Assembly: GCA_021825365.1 (NCBI GenBank)
Contig: JAKAHR010000016.1
Coordinates: forward strand, 16,196 to 80,195
DNA length: 64,000 nucleotides
DNA from: Nitrospirota bacterium
Lineage (GTDB): Bacteria; Nitrospirota; Thermodesulfovibrionia; Thermodesulfovibrionales; UBA6898
Direction: 5' to 3'
Each line of letters starts with the position of its first letter. Positions within the stretch are counted from its first letter, which is position 1. Below, piece after piece: positions 9,181 to 18,398 of the stretch. The notes below the pieces were generated by a model. The model was not told the DNA's origin. It ran no database searches and worked only from the letters and a program-made list of their open reading frames with translations. A program made the position numbers and the translations under genes.

Positions 9181-11878
9181 GTGTCTCTCCTGCCGCTAAC
9201 GTTATGGGGACAGTCAGTTGGAAGGAACTCCCCTCGCCATAGACGCTTCCGGCGGTCACCTTCCCTCCCAGGATTTCGGTGGCGATCTTCCTGACCAGGT
9301 ACAGCCCCAGCCCGGTCCCCTTGACCTTCAGGGTGAGGGGGGACGGCAGGCGGGTAAAGGCGACGAAAAGCTTCGGGAGGTCTTCCTCTTTGATCCCGAT
9401 CCCCGTGTCGGTGACGGTTATCTCCGCGAGATCCGGCTCCGCCGCGTCGTCGTTGCTCCGCACCGGGGCCGTCTGCAGGGTGATTGTGCCCGCATCGGTG
9501 AACTTGACGGCATTGCCCAGGATGTTGACGAGGCACTGGAAAAGCCTGCGTCTGTCCGTATGCATCGCCAGGTGCGGCGAATCGACCCGTACGTCGAGGC
9601 CCTTTGTCTGTATGTCCGTTTTCAGCAGGGCGAGTGCCTCGGCGATCAGGTCATGCAGATCGAAATCCTCCCCGATCGCCTCGATCTTCCCGGCCTCGAT
9701 CTTCGAAACGTCGATGACGTCGTTGATGAGGGCAAGGAGGTGCTTCCCCGACCGGAGAACGGTCGCGAGATTCTTCTTCTGCTCCTCCGAGAGGGGGCCG
9801 ATCCATTCATCGAGGATGATGCTCGAAAAACCGATGATCGAATTCAGCGGCGTCCGCAGTTCATGGCTCATGGAGGCGATGAACATGGACTTGAGCCGGT
9901 CGAGTTCCTTGAGTTTGCTGTTGGCCTGCTCCAGCTCCACGGTCTTCTGGTTGAGGTCTTCCACGATGTTCATCAGGGCCCGCTGGCTCTCCCGGAGTTC
10001 CCCGCCCGCCTTCTCCAGATCGGCGGTGCGCTCGGCGACCCTTTGTTCGAGGCTCTCATTGAGCATCCGGATCTCATGTTCCGCCTTCCGGAGTTCCGTG
10101 ACGTCGCGGGCCGCGGCAAACACGCCGGCGACGCTCCCCGCTGCATCCCGGAAGAGCGAGGCATTGTACAACACGGGCGTCACATGCGCATCCCTGTGCC
10201 GGATCTCCAGCGGGTAGTCCCTCACGAAACCTTCCCGGAACACCTGCTGGTACCCGGCCTGTGCCTTCTCCGGTTCGGTGAAGTAGTCGAGGAAGTTCGT
10301 GCCGATGAGTTCGCCCCGGGTGGAGCCGGTCACTTCCTCCGTGGCCGCGTTGACGTCGGTGATCGTGCCGTTTGCATCGATCGTGACGAGGGGATCAAGA
10401 CTCGCCTCGATGAGGCTGCGGTTATAGGAACTCGCTGCCTTCAGCTTCTCCTCGGCGCGCTTGAGCTCGGTGATGTCCTGCACCGTACCGCTGGAATGAA
10501 TTATCTCCCCGCCGGCATTTCTGACATGCTCGCATTTTTCGTGTACGTAGCGTATTTCTCCGTCCGATCGTCTGACGATGCGATGGATGATGTCATAGGT
10601 GAGGGCGTCCCGTACAGAGGCGGTATAGGCGTTGTTGACGGCCTCCCGGTCATCGGGATGCACGGCCTCCAGAAATGCCTCATAGGTGGCGCCGAAGGAT
10701 TGCGGCTCCAACCCGAAGATGCGGTATATTTCATCCGACCACGACAGCCGGTTGTGGAGGAGGTCCAGGTCCCAGCTGCCGACGTGCGCGATACGCTGGG
10801 CCTCGGCGAGTCTCCGCTCGCTGGCGCGCAGCACCTCGTCTGTCTGTCTGCGCTCGGTGATGTCCTCCTTGACCGCCAGGTAGTAGGCGATGGCCCCTTT
10901 TTCATCCTGGATCGGGGAAATGGATGCCGATTCCCAGTAGAGCTCGCCGTTCTTCTTCCTGTTGCATAACTCTCCGCGCCAGACGGCGCCCGACGTAATA
11001 CACTTCCACAGCCTCTCGTATTCCGACGGAGGGGTCAGGCCTGACTTCAGCAGCCGGGGGTTTTGTCCCATCACCTCTTCCGGCGCATAGCCGGTGAGCT
11101 GGGTGAACTTGGGATTGACAAAAACGATCCGGCCGTCCGTATCGGTGATGACGATGGATACGGGGCTCTGCTGCACGGCGTGAGACAATTTTGAAATCGC
11201 CTCGTTCCTCTGCAGCAACTCCGACTGATAGTCGCGAATCGCCTCGCGCATGCCGCGAAAACTGTCCACGAGCACGCCCACCTCGTCACTGCCCGCCTTC
11301 GGGAGGCTGACATCGAATTCTCCGCGGGCCAGCCTCCGCGAGGCATGGGCAAGGAGCGTGACCGGTCTTCGCACTACCCATTCGACCATGATGGCGACCG
11401 CGACGATATAGCCCGACAGGATGACCAGCAGGGCGGCGAGGAGCTCCTTCTCGCGTTTCTTCATCTCGGACAGCCGCGGCCCGAAGTCGACCCCCACGAT
11501 GAGCTTCCCCAGGTATGCATCGAGGTGCTGGATCCGGTGCTCCAGCATGCGGATGTCCTGCCCCGGCCGGGGCCGGGATGCCGCCGCGTCCAGAAGCGGA
11601 TAGAGCGACCTGCCGTCCGGATCGAGGAGCCTGATGTCCGTCCAGTCGCTGTTTGTCGTTCCCAGCGCGTCGAGATTTTCATAGAGGGCGTCAAGCTGGT
11701 GGGCGAGCAACAGGGGGATCAGTCCCTCCGCCACACTGTCCAGATGGCGTTCAAGGGACAGGCGGTATGCGGCCTCTGTCCTGGCGAGGGAGTGAGGCAT
11801 CCAGTATCCATAGAGATAGGCGATGAGGAGGGTGCCGGAAAATACAAGGGGCAGCACCACTTTCTTCCGCAGGCTCAT
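9158..11878 (-). CDS. Membrane sensor histidine kinase (HAMP, three PAS, HisKA, HATPase)
   Basis: A 906-residue inner-membrane kinase. TM1 is near residues 8-24, a periplasmic domain spans about 27-145, TM2 is near 146-166 and a HAMP linker follows. Three PAS domains come next (about 235-345, 355-475 and 485-605, each ending near DITE or DVTE), then a coiled coil, the H box MSHELRTPLNSIIGFS, the N box LVNILGNAVKFTD and the G box GTGLGLYLVRKI. The gene starts 5 bp after the PhnD-like binding-protein gene, which suggests that the binding protein presents its ligand to the periplasmic domain. Its 3' end overlaps the CheY-like gene, the likely phospho-target. Confidence 0.9.
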   Translation of the reverse strand: MSLRKKVVLPLVFSGTLLIAYLYGYWMPHSLARTEAAYRLSLERHLDSVAEGLIPLLLAHQLDALYENLDALGTTNSDWTDIRLLDPDGRSLYPLLDAAASRPRPGQDIRMLEHRIQHLDAYLGKLIVGVDFGPRLSEMKKREKELLAALLVILSGYIVAVAIMVEWVVRRPVTLLAHASRRLARGEFDVSLPKAGSDEVGVLVDSFRGMREAIRDYQSELLQRNEAISKLSHAVQQSPVSIVITDTDGRIVFVNPKFTQLTGYAPEEVMGQNPRLLKSGLTPPSEYERLWKCITSGAVWRGELCNRKKNGELYWESASISPIQDEKGAIAYYLAVKEDITERRQTDEVLRASERRLAEAQRIAHVGSWDLDLLHNRLSWSDEIYRIFGLEPQSFGATYEAFLEAVHPDDREAVNNAYTASVRDALTYDIIHRIVRRSDGEIRYVHEKCEHVRNAGGEIIHSSGTVQDITELKRAEEKLKAASSYNRSLIEASLDPLVTIDANGTITDVNAATEEVTGSTRGELIGTNFLDYFTEPEKAQAGYQQVFREGFVRDYPLEIRHRDAHVTPVLYNASLFRDAAGSVAGVFAAARDVTELRKAEHEIRMLNESLEQRVAERTADLEKAGGELRESQRALMNIVEDLNQKTVELEQANSKLKELDRLKSMFIASMSHELRTPLNSIIGFSSIILDEWIGPLSEEQKKNLATVLRSGKHLLALINDVIDVSKIEAGKIEAIGEDFDLHDLIAEALALLKTDIQTKGLDVRVDSPHLAMHTDRRRLFQCLVNILGNAVKFTDAGTITLQTAPVRSNDDAAEPDLAEITVTDTGIGIKEEDLPKLFVAFTRLPSPLTLKVKGTGLGLYLVRKIATEILGGKVTAGSVYGEGSSFQLTVPITLAAGETHEKSFGH

Positions 11879-11883
11879 CAGGG

Positions 11884-12750
11884 CTACTCCTCGCTCCAGG
11901 TCGGGTCATAGTAGTTCTCAAGGCCCCAGCCGAGCATCGGACGGTAGGCTTCCATGGTGACCGGGACGATTTGCTGTATCGGCACCAGGGAAAGCAAAGC
12001 CCTTCCCTCGGGGGTGTTTCCCATATCAAGAAATGCCTGGCGGACCTTTTCCCTGTCTTCTTTCCGCACCCGGGGATGCGCGGCGACAGGGTGGGACTGC
12101 AAGTCCCGCGTGGTATAGATGACGCGGAGGGCATCACGGATCGCCCCGCTCTGCTCCTGAAGGGTCTTCCCGACCCCTCCGCCGGCGGCGGCAAGACCCT
12201 TGGCGACATGCAGATACACCGAGCTGTGTGTCTTGACATACAGGGGTTTCACGGTGATATGATGCAGCCGCTCCAGGTCGGCCCGTATCATCAGACATGC
12301 CCCCAGGGCGTTTGGTGAAGGGAAGGCAACAACCTTGCCGGTGAGGTCGCCTATGTTTTGCACCGGGCTGTCCTTGCGCACGACCAGGATTCCGCGCAGG
12401 GGCTTATTATCCGAGACGAGGGGGATGTACCCCGGGGAAGGGTATCCCTTTACGATATGATACGGGTTCATATAGACGAAGTCGAAGAATCCCTTGAGAA
12501 ACTCCCGCTCAAAATCCTGTATCTTGAGTGTGGTGACCAGTTTGAAGGTAAGCCCTGTCCGCCGCTCCAGTTCCCCGATGATCGGCTTCCATATGGCATA
12601 CAGTTTCCGCTGCTCGAACTGGGGGACGACCGCAAACGTATACTCAGGGGATACGGCAGCCTCGGGCGGTGGCGGCGTCAGCCCCCGCGGGCAGATGACA
12701 GAGATGACGCCTGTTGCGATGATCAAGAGGAGCGCGACGCTTCTGTTCAT
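11884..12750 (-). CDS. PhnD-like periplasmic substrate-binding protein
   Basis: A 288-residue exported protein. A hydrophobic signal sequence covers residues 4-22, followed by a type 2 periplasmic-binding fold of the phosphate/phosphonate (PhnD) class, shown by EYTFAVVPQFEQRKLYAIWKP, DFVYMNPYHIVKG and LRGILVVRKDSP. No ABC permease or ATPase gene lies nearby; the next gene is a membrane sensor kinase 5 bp away. It is therefore more likely the ligand-sensing half of a signalling pair than a transporter subunit. Start: ATG 12750 with GGAGG 10 nt upstream. The ligand cannot be read from the sequence. Confidence 0.85.
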   Translation of the reverse strand: MNRSVALLLIIATGVISVICPRGLTPPPPEAAVSPEYTFAVVPQFEQRKLYAIWKPIIGELERRTGLTFKLVTTLKIQDFEREFLKGFFDFVYMNPYHIVKGYPSPGYIPLVSDNKPLRGILVVRKDSPVQNIGDLTGKVVAFPSPNALGACLMIRADLERLHHITVKPLYVKTHSSVYLHVAKGLAAAGGGVGKTLQEQSGAIRDALRVIYTTRDLQSHPVAAHPRVRKEDREKVRQAFLDMGNTPEGRALLSLVPIQQIVPVTMEAYRPMLGWGLENYYDPTWSEE

Positions 12751-13182
12751 ACGGTTGGATCCTCCTTCCGCGACGGCGACGCCGGCGCTGTCCCGTCCTT
12801 ACCCCGTCTCGTTGTTGTCTCCTGCTGCCGCCCCGCTGAGCTGGAGTTTTTCGAGTTCCCTGATCCGTGTCTTCAGCTCGACCTGGCGCAGTTCCCTCGC
12901 CACGAAAAGCCTGTTCATGCGCTCCAACTCGGCATTCTTCTCGGCCAGTTCCGCGGTCAGTGCCTGCACAGGGGGATAAGGCGCCGAACGGCCATGAGGG
13001 TCAGGGCGACGGGCAGGGGACAGTCGGCCCACCCGATCTTTTATCCGCGTTTGGCGTGATTGCAGGGCACGTATGCATAGTAGGGTTCCTTGGTGATATT
13101 CCCATGATAGCGCAGTTTGGCGACGTAACAAAGTCGGGATTACCGGTTGCGCAGTACAGGGAGTGAGATGGCTCCGTAACCC
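12751..13182. other. Gene-poor intergenic region with a kinase remnant
   Basis: Between the PhnD-like gene (minus) and the yajC promoter (plus) there is no intact gene. The only recognisable content is the coiled-coil remnant of a sensor kinase at 12799-12972. The rest (12973-13182) shows nothing that I can assign. Confidence 0.6.
12799..12972 (-). pseudogene. Remnant of a PAS/histidine-kinase coiled coil
   Basis: The frame ending at 12799 encodes LAEKNAELERMNRLFVAREL followed by RQVELKTRIRELEKL. This is the coiled-coil linker typical of PAS-containing sensor kinases (known pattern RELR.IELK). The codons further upstream in the same frame look random, and no HisKA or HATPase follows before the stop. 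It is probably a decayed fragment of a sensor gene once linked to the neighbouring PhnD-kinase module. It could instead be the tail of a short sensor protein. Confidence 0.5.
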
Positions 13183-13212
13183 TTGAAAGAAAAACGATAA
13201 ACAGAGTATAGT
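13183..13212 (+). promoter_or_regulatory. Promoter of yajC-secDF
   Basis: TTGAAA (13183-13188), an 18-nt spacer and TATAGT (13207-13212). Transcription would start near 13219, ahead of GGAGG at 13231-13235 and the yajC ATG at 13242. Confidence 0.6.
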
Positions 13213-13241
13213 AGATGACTAATCTTTTTCGGAGGTGGCCA

Positions 13242-13568
13242 ATGTTTGCTGACATAGCTCATGCCATGGGGCCGGCGCAGTCGGGCGGCGCAGGACAGGG
13301 CGGCGGATTGATGGGATTCTTGCCTCTCATACTCATCTTTGTCATCTTTTATTTCCTTCTTATCCGGCCTCAGCAGAAGCGGGCCAAAGAGCACAAGCAG
13401 ATGCTCGACAACCTCAAGAAGGGCGACAAGGTCGTCCTCAGCGGCGGCGAGTACGGCGTGATCGAAGAGGTGAAGACCAACAGCGTCGTCGTCAAGATCG
13501 CGGAAAACGTCCGCGTGCGATACGGCAAGGCCTACATAGCCAGCCTGCGGGAGTCGGACGAAGAGTAA
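13242..13568 (+). CDS. yajC: Sec translocon auxiliary subunit YajC
   Basis: A 108-residue single-pass inner-membrane protein that associates with SecDF to assist protein export. It has a short Gly-rich N-terminus, one transmembrane helix (FLPLILIFVIFYFLLIRPQQ) and the conserved cytosolic part RPQQKRAKEHKQMLDNLKKG followed by a small beta domain. The frame is open from an upstream ATG at 13215, but GGAGG 6 nt before 13242 and the family length favour MFADIAHAM as the start. It is the first gene of a yajC-secD-secF operon. Confidence 0.93.
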   Translation: MFADIAHAMGPAQSGGAGQGGGLMGFLPLILIFVIFYFLLIRPQQKRAKEHKQMLDNLKKGDKVVLSGGEYGVIEEVKTNSVVVKIAENVRVRYGKAYIASLRESDEE

Positions 13569-13629
13569 GACCGGAAGAGAAGTCCTGCAGCATCACTGCG
13601 GCATCGAGTTTATATACAGCGGAGGTTAG

Positions 13630-15252
13630 ATGAAGAAAAACATACTCTGGAGATTCTTGTTTATCGGTTTCACCGTTCTTGTTGCGATCGTATTCTTTTT
13701 GCCCAATACGCCCCTCTTCAAGTCGATGCCTGACTGGTGGAAGAACAACATGCCGAGCAAGGGCATCATCCTCGGGCTCGACCTGCAGGGAGGTCTGCAT
13801 CTGGTCTTCGAGGTTGAAGGGGACAAGGCGGTGGAGACCTCTATCGACCGGTATATCTTTCTCCTGCGGGACGCCCTCCAAAAGAAGAAACTGCAGGCAG
13901 AGGTGAAGCGCAACGGACTCAGCATCGAGATAACGCCGTCGACCCAGGAGATAGCGACGATCGTGAAAGAGGGCTTCCCTATCCTCGATGCCTCTTCTTC
14001 CGGCCAGAGTCTGGTCCTGAAGATTTCCGGCAAAGAGGCCTCGCGGATCAAAGACAGCGCCGTGGACCAGGCGCTTGAGACGATCAGGAACAGGATAGAC
14101 CAGTTCGGCGTCTCCGAGCCGACCATCCATCGCCAGGGTGAAAACGAGATCGTGGTGCAGCTGCCGGGCGTCAAGGACCCCCGAAGGGCGATAGAGCTCG
14201 TCGGCAAGACCGCGCAGCTTGAATTCAAGCTGGTGGACGATGAGACCCCTGTCGCTGCGCAGCTTCCCCAGTCGGTCGGCCCCGGAGATGAGGAGCGGGT
14301 GCTCGAGCAGTTCAGGGACAAGATCCCTGCCGACGACGAGATCCTCTTCGAAAAGAAACTGAACCGGGAGACCGGGGTGGTCACGAAATTTCCCGTCCTC
14401 GTCAGGAAGCAGGCCGCTCTCTCGGGCAACCTCCTGAGCGAGGCGCGGGTGAGCCTCGACACCAAGTTCAGCGAGCCCTACGTGTCCATTTCCTTTAACG
14501 CCGAGGGCGGCAAGCTGTTTGAGGAGGTGACCGGCGCCAATGTGAAGAAGCGTCTCGCCATCATCCTCGACAAGACCATCTATTCGGCCCCGGTGATCCA
14601 GGAGAGGATCGGCGGCGGCAATGCCCAGATATCCGGGAGCTTCAGCATGGAGGAGGCGAAGGACCTGAGCATCGTGCTGAAGGCCGGCGCCCTGCCCGCC
14701 CCCCTGAAGATGCTCCAGAATGTGACCGTTGGCCCTTCCCTCGGCGAGGACTCGATATCAGCCGGCACGAGGGCGGGACTGATCGGTACGCTGGCCGTCG
14801 TTGTCTTCATGATCGCCTATTACCGCCTCTCCGGCGTTATCGCCGACTTCGCCCTGCTGCTCAACATCGTCCTGCTCTTCGGGGCGATGGCTTCGCTGAA
14901 CGCCACCCTCACGCTGCCGGGCATCGCCGGCATCATCCTGGCGATCGGCATGGCGGTGGACTCCAATGTCCTGATGTTCGAGAGGATCAGGGACGAGGTA
15001 CGGACCGGCAAGCCGCCCCGGTCTGCGGTGGACTCCGGGTACCACAAGGCGTTCTGGACGATTTTTGATGCCCACGTCACGACCCTGATCACCGCAGCGG
15101 TGCTCTTCCAGTTCGGGACCGGCCCGATCAAGGGGTTTGCCGTCACGCTCAGTCTCGGCGTTCTCATCAACCTCTATACCGCCCTCATCGGCACGAAGGC
15201 GGTCTTTGACCTGATAAACTCCCGCCGGGATGTCAAGAAGCTGAGCATATAG
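13630..15252 (+). CDS. secD: Protein translocase subunit SecD
   Basis: A 540-residue inner-membrane subunit of the SecDF complex, which uses the proton gradient to pull preproteins out of the Sec channel. Visible are TM1 (residues 7-25), the start of the large periplasmic region at [20 protein letters not shown], the P1 domain ([20 protein letters not shown]), and a C-terminal five-helix export domain with [29 protein letters not shown] directly precedes the ATG at 13630. It lies 61 bp after yajC and 8 bp before secF. Confidence 0.96.
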   Translation: MKKNILWRFLFIGFTVLVAIVFFLPNTPLFKSMPDWWKNNMPSKGIILGLDLQGGLHLVFEVEGDKAVETSIDRYIFLLRDALQKKKLQAEVKRNGLSIEITPSTQEIATIVKEGFPILDASSSGQSLVLKISGKEASRIKDSAVDQALETIRNRIDQFGVSEPTIHRQGENEIVVQLPGVKDPRRAIELVGKTAQLEFKLVDDETPVAAQLPQSVGPGDEERVLEQFRDKIPADDEILFEKKLNRETGVVTKFPVLVRKQAALSGNLLSEARVSLDTKFSEPYVSISFNAEGGKLFEEVTGANVKKRLAIILDKTIYSAPVIQERIGGGNAQISGSFSMEEAKDLSIVLKAGALPAPLKMLQNVTVGPSLGEDSISAGTRAGLIGTLAVVVFMIAYYRLSGVIADFALLLNIVLLFGAMASLNATLTLPGIAGIILAIGMAVDSNVLMFERIRDEVRTGKPPRSAVDSGYHKAFWTIFDAHVTTLITAAVLFQFGTGPIKGFAVTLSLGVLINLYTALIGTKAVFDLINSRRDVKKLSI

Positions 15253-15260
15253 GAGGAAGC

Positions 15261-16172
15261 ATGTTAGAAATAATAAAAAATACCAACATAGATTTCATGG
15301 GGAAACGGAAGTATACCTTCATCATCTCCGGCATACTCTCGATCCTCGGCATCATCGCGATCGTCCAGGTGGCGAACGGAAGGGCGAACCTCGGCATCGA
15401 CTTTGCCGGCGGCACCGCCATCCAGCTGAAGTTCGAAAAGCCGGTGAGCCTGCATGAGGTGAGAAAGGCGGTTGAGGAAAGCGGTATCAGGGACCCCGAA
15501 CTCCAGGACTTCCCCGCTGTCAACAAGGTGCTTATCAGGGTGAAGAAGACCGAGCAGCAGCTGGGACAGGTCTCCGACGCGATCACCCTGGCGATCAGCC
15601 AGAAACTGCCGAACAATAAATACGTCGTCGACTCTACCACCGTGATCGGCCCCAAGGTGGGCAGCAGGCTGCGGGTGGACACCGCCCAGGCGGTCCTCAT
15701 CTCGGTCGTCGGCATCCTCGTCTACGTTGCCTTCCGGTTCAAGTTCAATTTTGCCGTGGGCGCGACGATCGCGACGTTCCACGACGTCCTCGCCGTCCTC
15801 GGCATATTCTATGTCCTCGGCAAGGAGATCAACCTCATCCTTATCACCGCCCTGCTGACGATCGCCGGCTATTCCCTGACCGACACGGTCGTCGTCTTCG
15901 ACCGGATCAGGGAAAACCTCAAGATACGGCTGAAGGACTCCGTCGAGTCGGTCATGAACCTGAGCATCAACGAGGTGCTCTCGCGGACGATCGTCACGTC
16001 CATGACCGTCCTGATCACCTCCATCGCCCTTTTCTTTTTCGGCGGCGAGGTGATCCATGACTTCAGCCTCGCGATGATCGTCGGGGTGATTATCGGGACC
16101 TACTCCTCCGTCTTCGTGGCGAGCCCCGTCGTTCTCCTCTGGCCTTCGAAGAAGCCGTTGGCAAAGAAATAG
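15261..16172 (+). CDS. secF: Protein translocase subunit SecF
   Basis: A 303-residue partner of SecD in the SecDF proton-driven motor. TM1 (residues 20-38) is followed by the SecF signature ANLGIDFAGGTAIQLKFEKP, a small periplasmic domain and five C-terminal helices with LTIAGYSLTDTVVVFDRIRE. GGAGGAAGC precedes the ATG at 15261. It is the last gene of the operon; no clear terminator follows. Confidence 0.96.
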   Translation: MLEIIKNTNIDFMGKRKYTFIISGILSILGIIAIVQVANGRANLGIDFAGGTAIQLKFEKPVSLHEVRKAVEESGIRDPELQDFPAVNKVLIRVKKTEQQLGQVSDAITLAISQKLPNNKYVVDSTTVIGPKVGSRLRVDTAQAVLISVVGILVYVAFRFKFNFAVGATIATFHDVLAVLGIFYVLGKEINLILITALLTIAGYSLTDTVVVFDRIRENLKIRLKDSVESVMNLSINEVLSRTIVTSMTVLITSIALFFFGGEVIHDFSLAMIVGVIIGTYSSVFVASPVVLLWPSKKPLAKK

Positions 16173-16183
16173 ATACGAACGTG

Positions 16184-16290
16184 AACAGGGAAGCAGGAGC
16201 AGGGAAGTAGGGAATGGGAAGTGCGACGTGGGGTGTGACTTCATCTTTACAGACGATGTAGCGGATTCACCTGATTGCCCCTTCCCTGTT
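16184..16290. repeat. Inverted 10-mer pair between secF and recJ
   Basis: AACAGGGAAG (16184-16193) and its exact complement CTTCCCTGTT (16281-16290) flank a short spacer in the secF-recJ gap, and the sequence around them is rich in AGGG/CCCT tracts. It could fold as a long weak hairpin. No T tract follows, so it is not an obvious terminator. Confidence 0.35.
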
Positions 16291-16318
16291 TCCCGCCTCC
16301 TGTCCCCGGATTTCCGCG

Positions 16319-18073
16319 ATGCATAGGCGCTGGTTCATCAACAAGACCAATCCCGAGTTCCTTTCCTACATAACGAAGACCGCATCCATATCGCCTGTCC
16401 TCGCGCAGGTCCTCATCAACCGGGGGATCAGGACACCCGAGGCGATCCGCGAGTTCATGCACCCCTCGGCCACCGCCCTTTCGGACCCTTTCGATATCTC
16501 GGGCATGCGCGGCGCGGTCGAGCGGATACAGGCGGCCCTGAAGGGAAACGAGCGGGTGCTGGTGCACGGCGATTATGATGCCGACGGCCTCACCGCGACC
16601 GCTATCGTCGTCCATGCGCTGGAGCGGGCCGGGCTGGATGTCCGGTATTTCATCCCGGTCAGGATGATCCACGGGTACGGCTTCACGCCCCAGGCGGTGG
16701 ACCTCGCCCGGGAGATCGGGGCCCGCCTCATCATAACGGTCGACTGCGGCATCACCTCTTTTGAGGCTGCGGCCTCCGCCCGCAGGGCGGGCATCGACGT
16801 CATCATCACCGATCACCACGAACCCCTGCGGAAGAGGGATGACGGACATAACGGGGGCGCCGGCGCGACGGAGGGTCCTGCCGGGGAGGCGGTGATCCCG
16901 GAGGCCCTGAGCGTCATCAATCCGAAACTGCCCGGCCATGCCGGGGAGGTGGCCAGCCTCTCCGGGGCGGGTGTCGCCTTTAAGCTTGTCCACGCCCTGG
17001 CGCTGGCGGGCGTTGCCGGTTTTCCCGTCGACGCGGCGATCGGGCTCCTCGACCTTGCGGCGGTCGGGACGGTCGCGGACGTGGTGCCCCTGGCGGGGGA
17101 GAACAGGGTCCTGGTGCGGGAGGGGTTGCGGCTGATGAAGGCGGCCGGCCGGCCGGGGCTCCGCGCCCTCAGGGATATCTGCAACCTCTCGGGCCGTGAG
17201 ATGAAGTCCGGTCTTCTCGCCTACACGATGGTCCCGAGGATCAATGCCGCGGGCCGGATGGGTGAATCCAGAGACGTCGTGCGGCTCCTGCTCACCGCCG
17301 ACGATGCCGAGGCCGATGAACTCAGCGCCTGGCTTGACCGGCTGAATGCCGAGAGGCAGGCGACGGAAGAGCTGGTCTACCAGGAGGCGCGGGTGAAGCT
17401 CGAGGGCGGCGGGGTGGACGGCGCGATCGTGCTTGCCGGCGAAGGCTGGCACCAGGGGGTCCTCGGCATAGTCGCCTCCCGCATCGCGGAGGAGTATTAT
17501 CGTCCCACGTTCATCCTTTCCGTGGAGGACGGGGTCGCCAAGGGGTCGGCGCGGAGCATCCCCGCCTTTGACATCTGCAAGGGGCTCGCGGAATGCAGCC
17601 ATCTCCTCCTTTCCTTCGGAGGCCACCGGCAGGCCGCCGGGGTGCGCCTGCATGTCTCCGACATACGGACTTTTCACAAGGCGATCAACGAGCTGGTGAA
17701 AAAGAGCGTCGACGGCCGCGACCTCACCCCCACCATAGAGATCGATGCGCTCATATCACTCTCCGATATTACCCACCCGCTGATGAAGGAGATCGCGATG
17801 CTCGAACCCTTCGGCTACGGCAACGCCGAGCCCCTTTTCGGATCGAGGGGGCTGGAGGTGGTCAACCCCCGCTCCGTGGGCCACAACCACCTGAAGATGC
17901 GGCTGAAGAAATTCGCCCAGTCGATGGATACGATCGGCTTCGACATGTGGGGGGTCTTCGACGACCTGAACCAGCCCAACATGGTCGATGCCGTCTTTAC
18001 GCCGGGGTTCAACGAATGGAACGGCAACCGGTACCTGCAGCTCGTGGTGAAGGCCCTGCGGCCGAGCCGGTAG
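16319..18073 (+). CDS. recJ: Single-stranded-DNA-specific exonuclease RecJ
   Basis: A 584-residue DHH-superfamily 5'-3' ssDNA exonuclease that acts in recombination and mismatch repair. The metal-binding motifs are present: HGDYDADGLTATA (near residue 81), TVDCGIT (near 141) and ITDHHEP (near 162). A DHHA1 domain with SFGGHRQAAG and the C-terminal OB fold (LEPFGYGNAEPLF and beyond) follow. Length is normal. There is no convincing Shine-Dalgarno before the ATG at 16319, but homology to RecJ N-termini starts close to it, so the start may be a few codons off. Confidence 0.93.
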   Translation: MHRRWFINKTNPEFLSYITKTASISPVLAQVLINRGIRTPEAIREFMHPSATALSDPFDISGMRGAVERIQAALKGNERVLVHGDYDADGLTATAIVVHALERAGLDVRYFIPVRMIHGYGFTPQAVDLAREIGARLIITVDCGITSFEAAASARRAGIDVIITDHHEPLRKRDDGHNGGAGATEGPAGEAVIPEALSVINPKLPGHAGEVASLSGAGVAFKLVHALALAGVAGFPVDAAIGLLDLAAVGTVADVVPLAGENRVLVREGLRLMKAAGRPGLRALRDICNLSGREMKSGLLAYTMVPRINAAGRMGESRDVVRLLLTADDAEADELSAWLDRLNAERQATEELVYQEARVKLEGGGVDGAIVLAGEGWHQGVLGIVASRIAEEYYRPTFILSVEDGVAKGSARSIPAFDICKGLAECSHLLLSFGGHRQAAGVRLHVSDIRTFHKAINELVKKSVDGRDLTPTIEIDALISLSDITHPLMKEIAMLEPFGYGNAEPLFGSRGLEVVNPRSVGHNHLKMRLKKFAQSMDTIGFDMWGVFDDLNQPNMVDAVFTPGFNEWNGNRYLQLVVKALRPSR

Positions 18074-18127
18074 GGGACGACTTCACCGCCCGACGGAGAT
18101 CCTCCGGCATGACGGACTGTGCAGCTG

Positions 18128-18157
18128 TTGACACCGCTTTACCATATATGATAAAAG
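18128..18157 (+). promoter_or_regulatory. vapBC promoter with palindromic operator
   Basis: A perfect TTGACA (18128-18133) is followed by an 18-bp near-perfect palindrome, TTTACCATATATGATAAA (18138-18155; one mismatched pair), that covers the spacer and -10 region. The -10 itself is uncertain (ATAAAA at spacing 17). An AbrB-type antitoxin gene follows at once, so the palindrome is the expected site for autorepression by the VapB-VapC complex. Confidence 0.55.
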
Positions 18158-18179
18158 TAAAGCAACAGGGGGTGTCGCC

Positions 18180-18398
18180 ATGCAGACCGTGAGGCTGAGT
18201 TCAAAGAATCAGATCGTGCTGCCCAAAGAGGCACGGGAGGCCATGAGGCTCAAAGGCCGCGATGAGCTTATCGTCGTGGTGAAGGGGGACATTACCGTCA
18301 TCATGCCTAAACCGAAGGGCTACCGGAGCGATCTCGCAGGCTCCGGGAAGGGGCTATACCCAAAGACGCATCTTCGGAGGGAACGCAAGGCTTGGTAA
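18180..18398 (+). CDS. vapB: AbrB/VapB-type antitoxin
   Basis: A 72-residue DNA-binding antitoxin. The N-terminal swapped-hairpin AbrB/SpoVT motif is clear (VRLSSKNQIVLPKEAREAM, then GDELIVVV-like strands). The C-terminal 25 residues are basic and would wrap the toxin. It represses its own operon and neutralises the PIN toxin encoded by the overlapping next gene. GGGGGTG lies about 8 nt before the ATG at 18180. Confidence 0.85.
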   Translation: MQTVRLSSKNQIVLPKEAREAMRLKGRDELIVVVKGDITVIMPKPKGYRSDLAGSGKGLYPKTHLRRERKAW

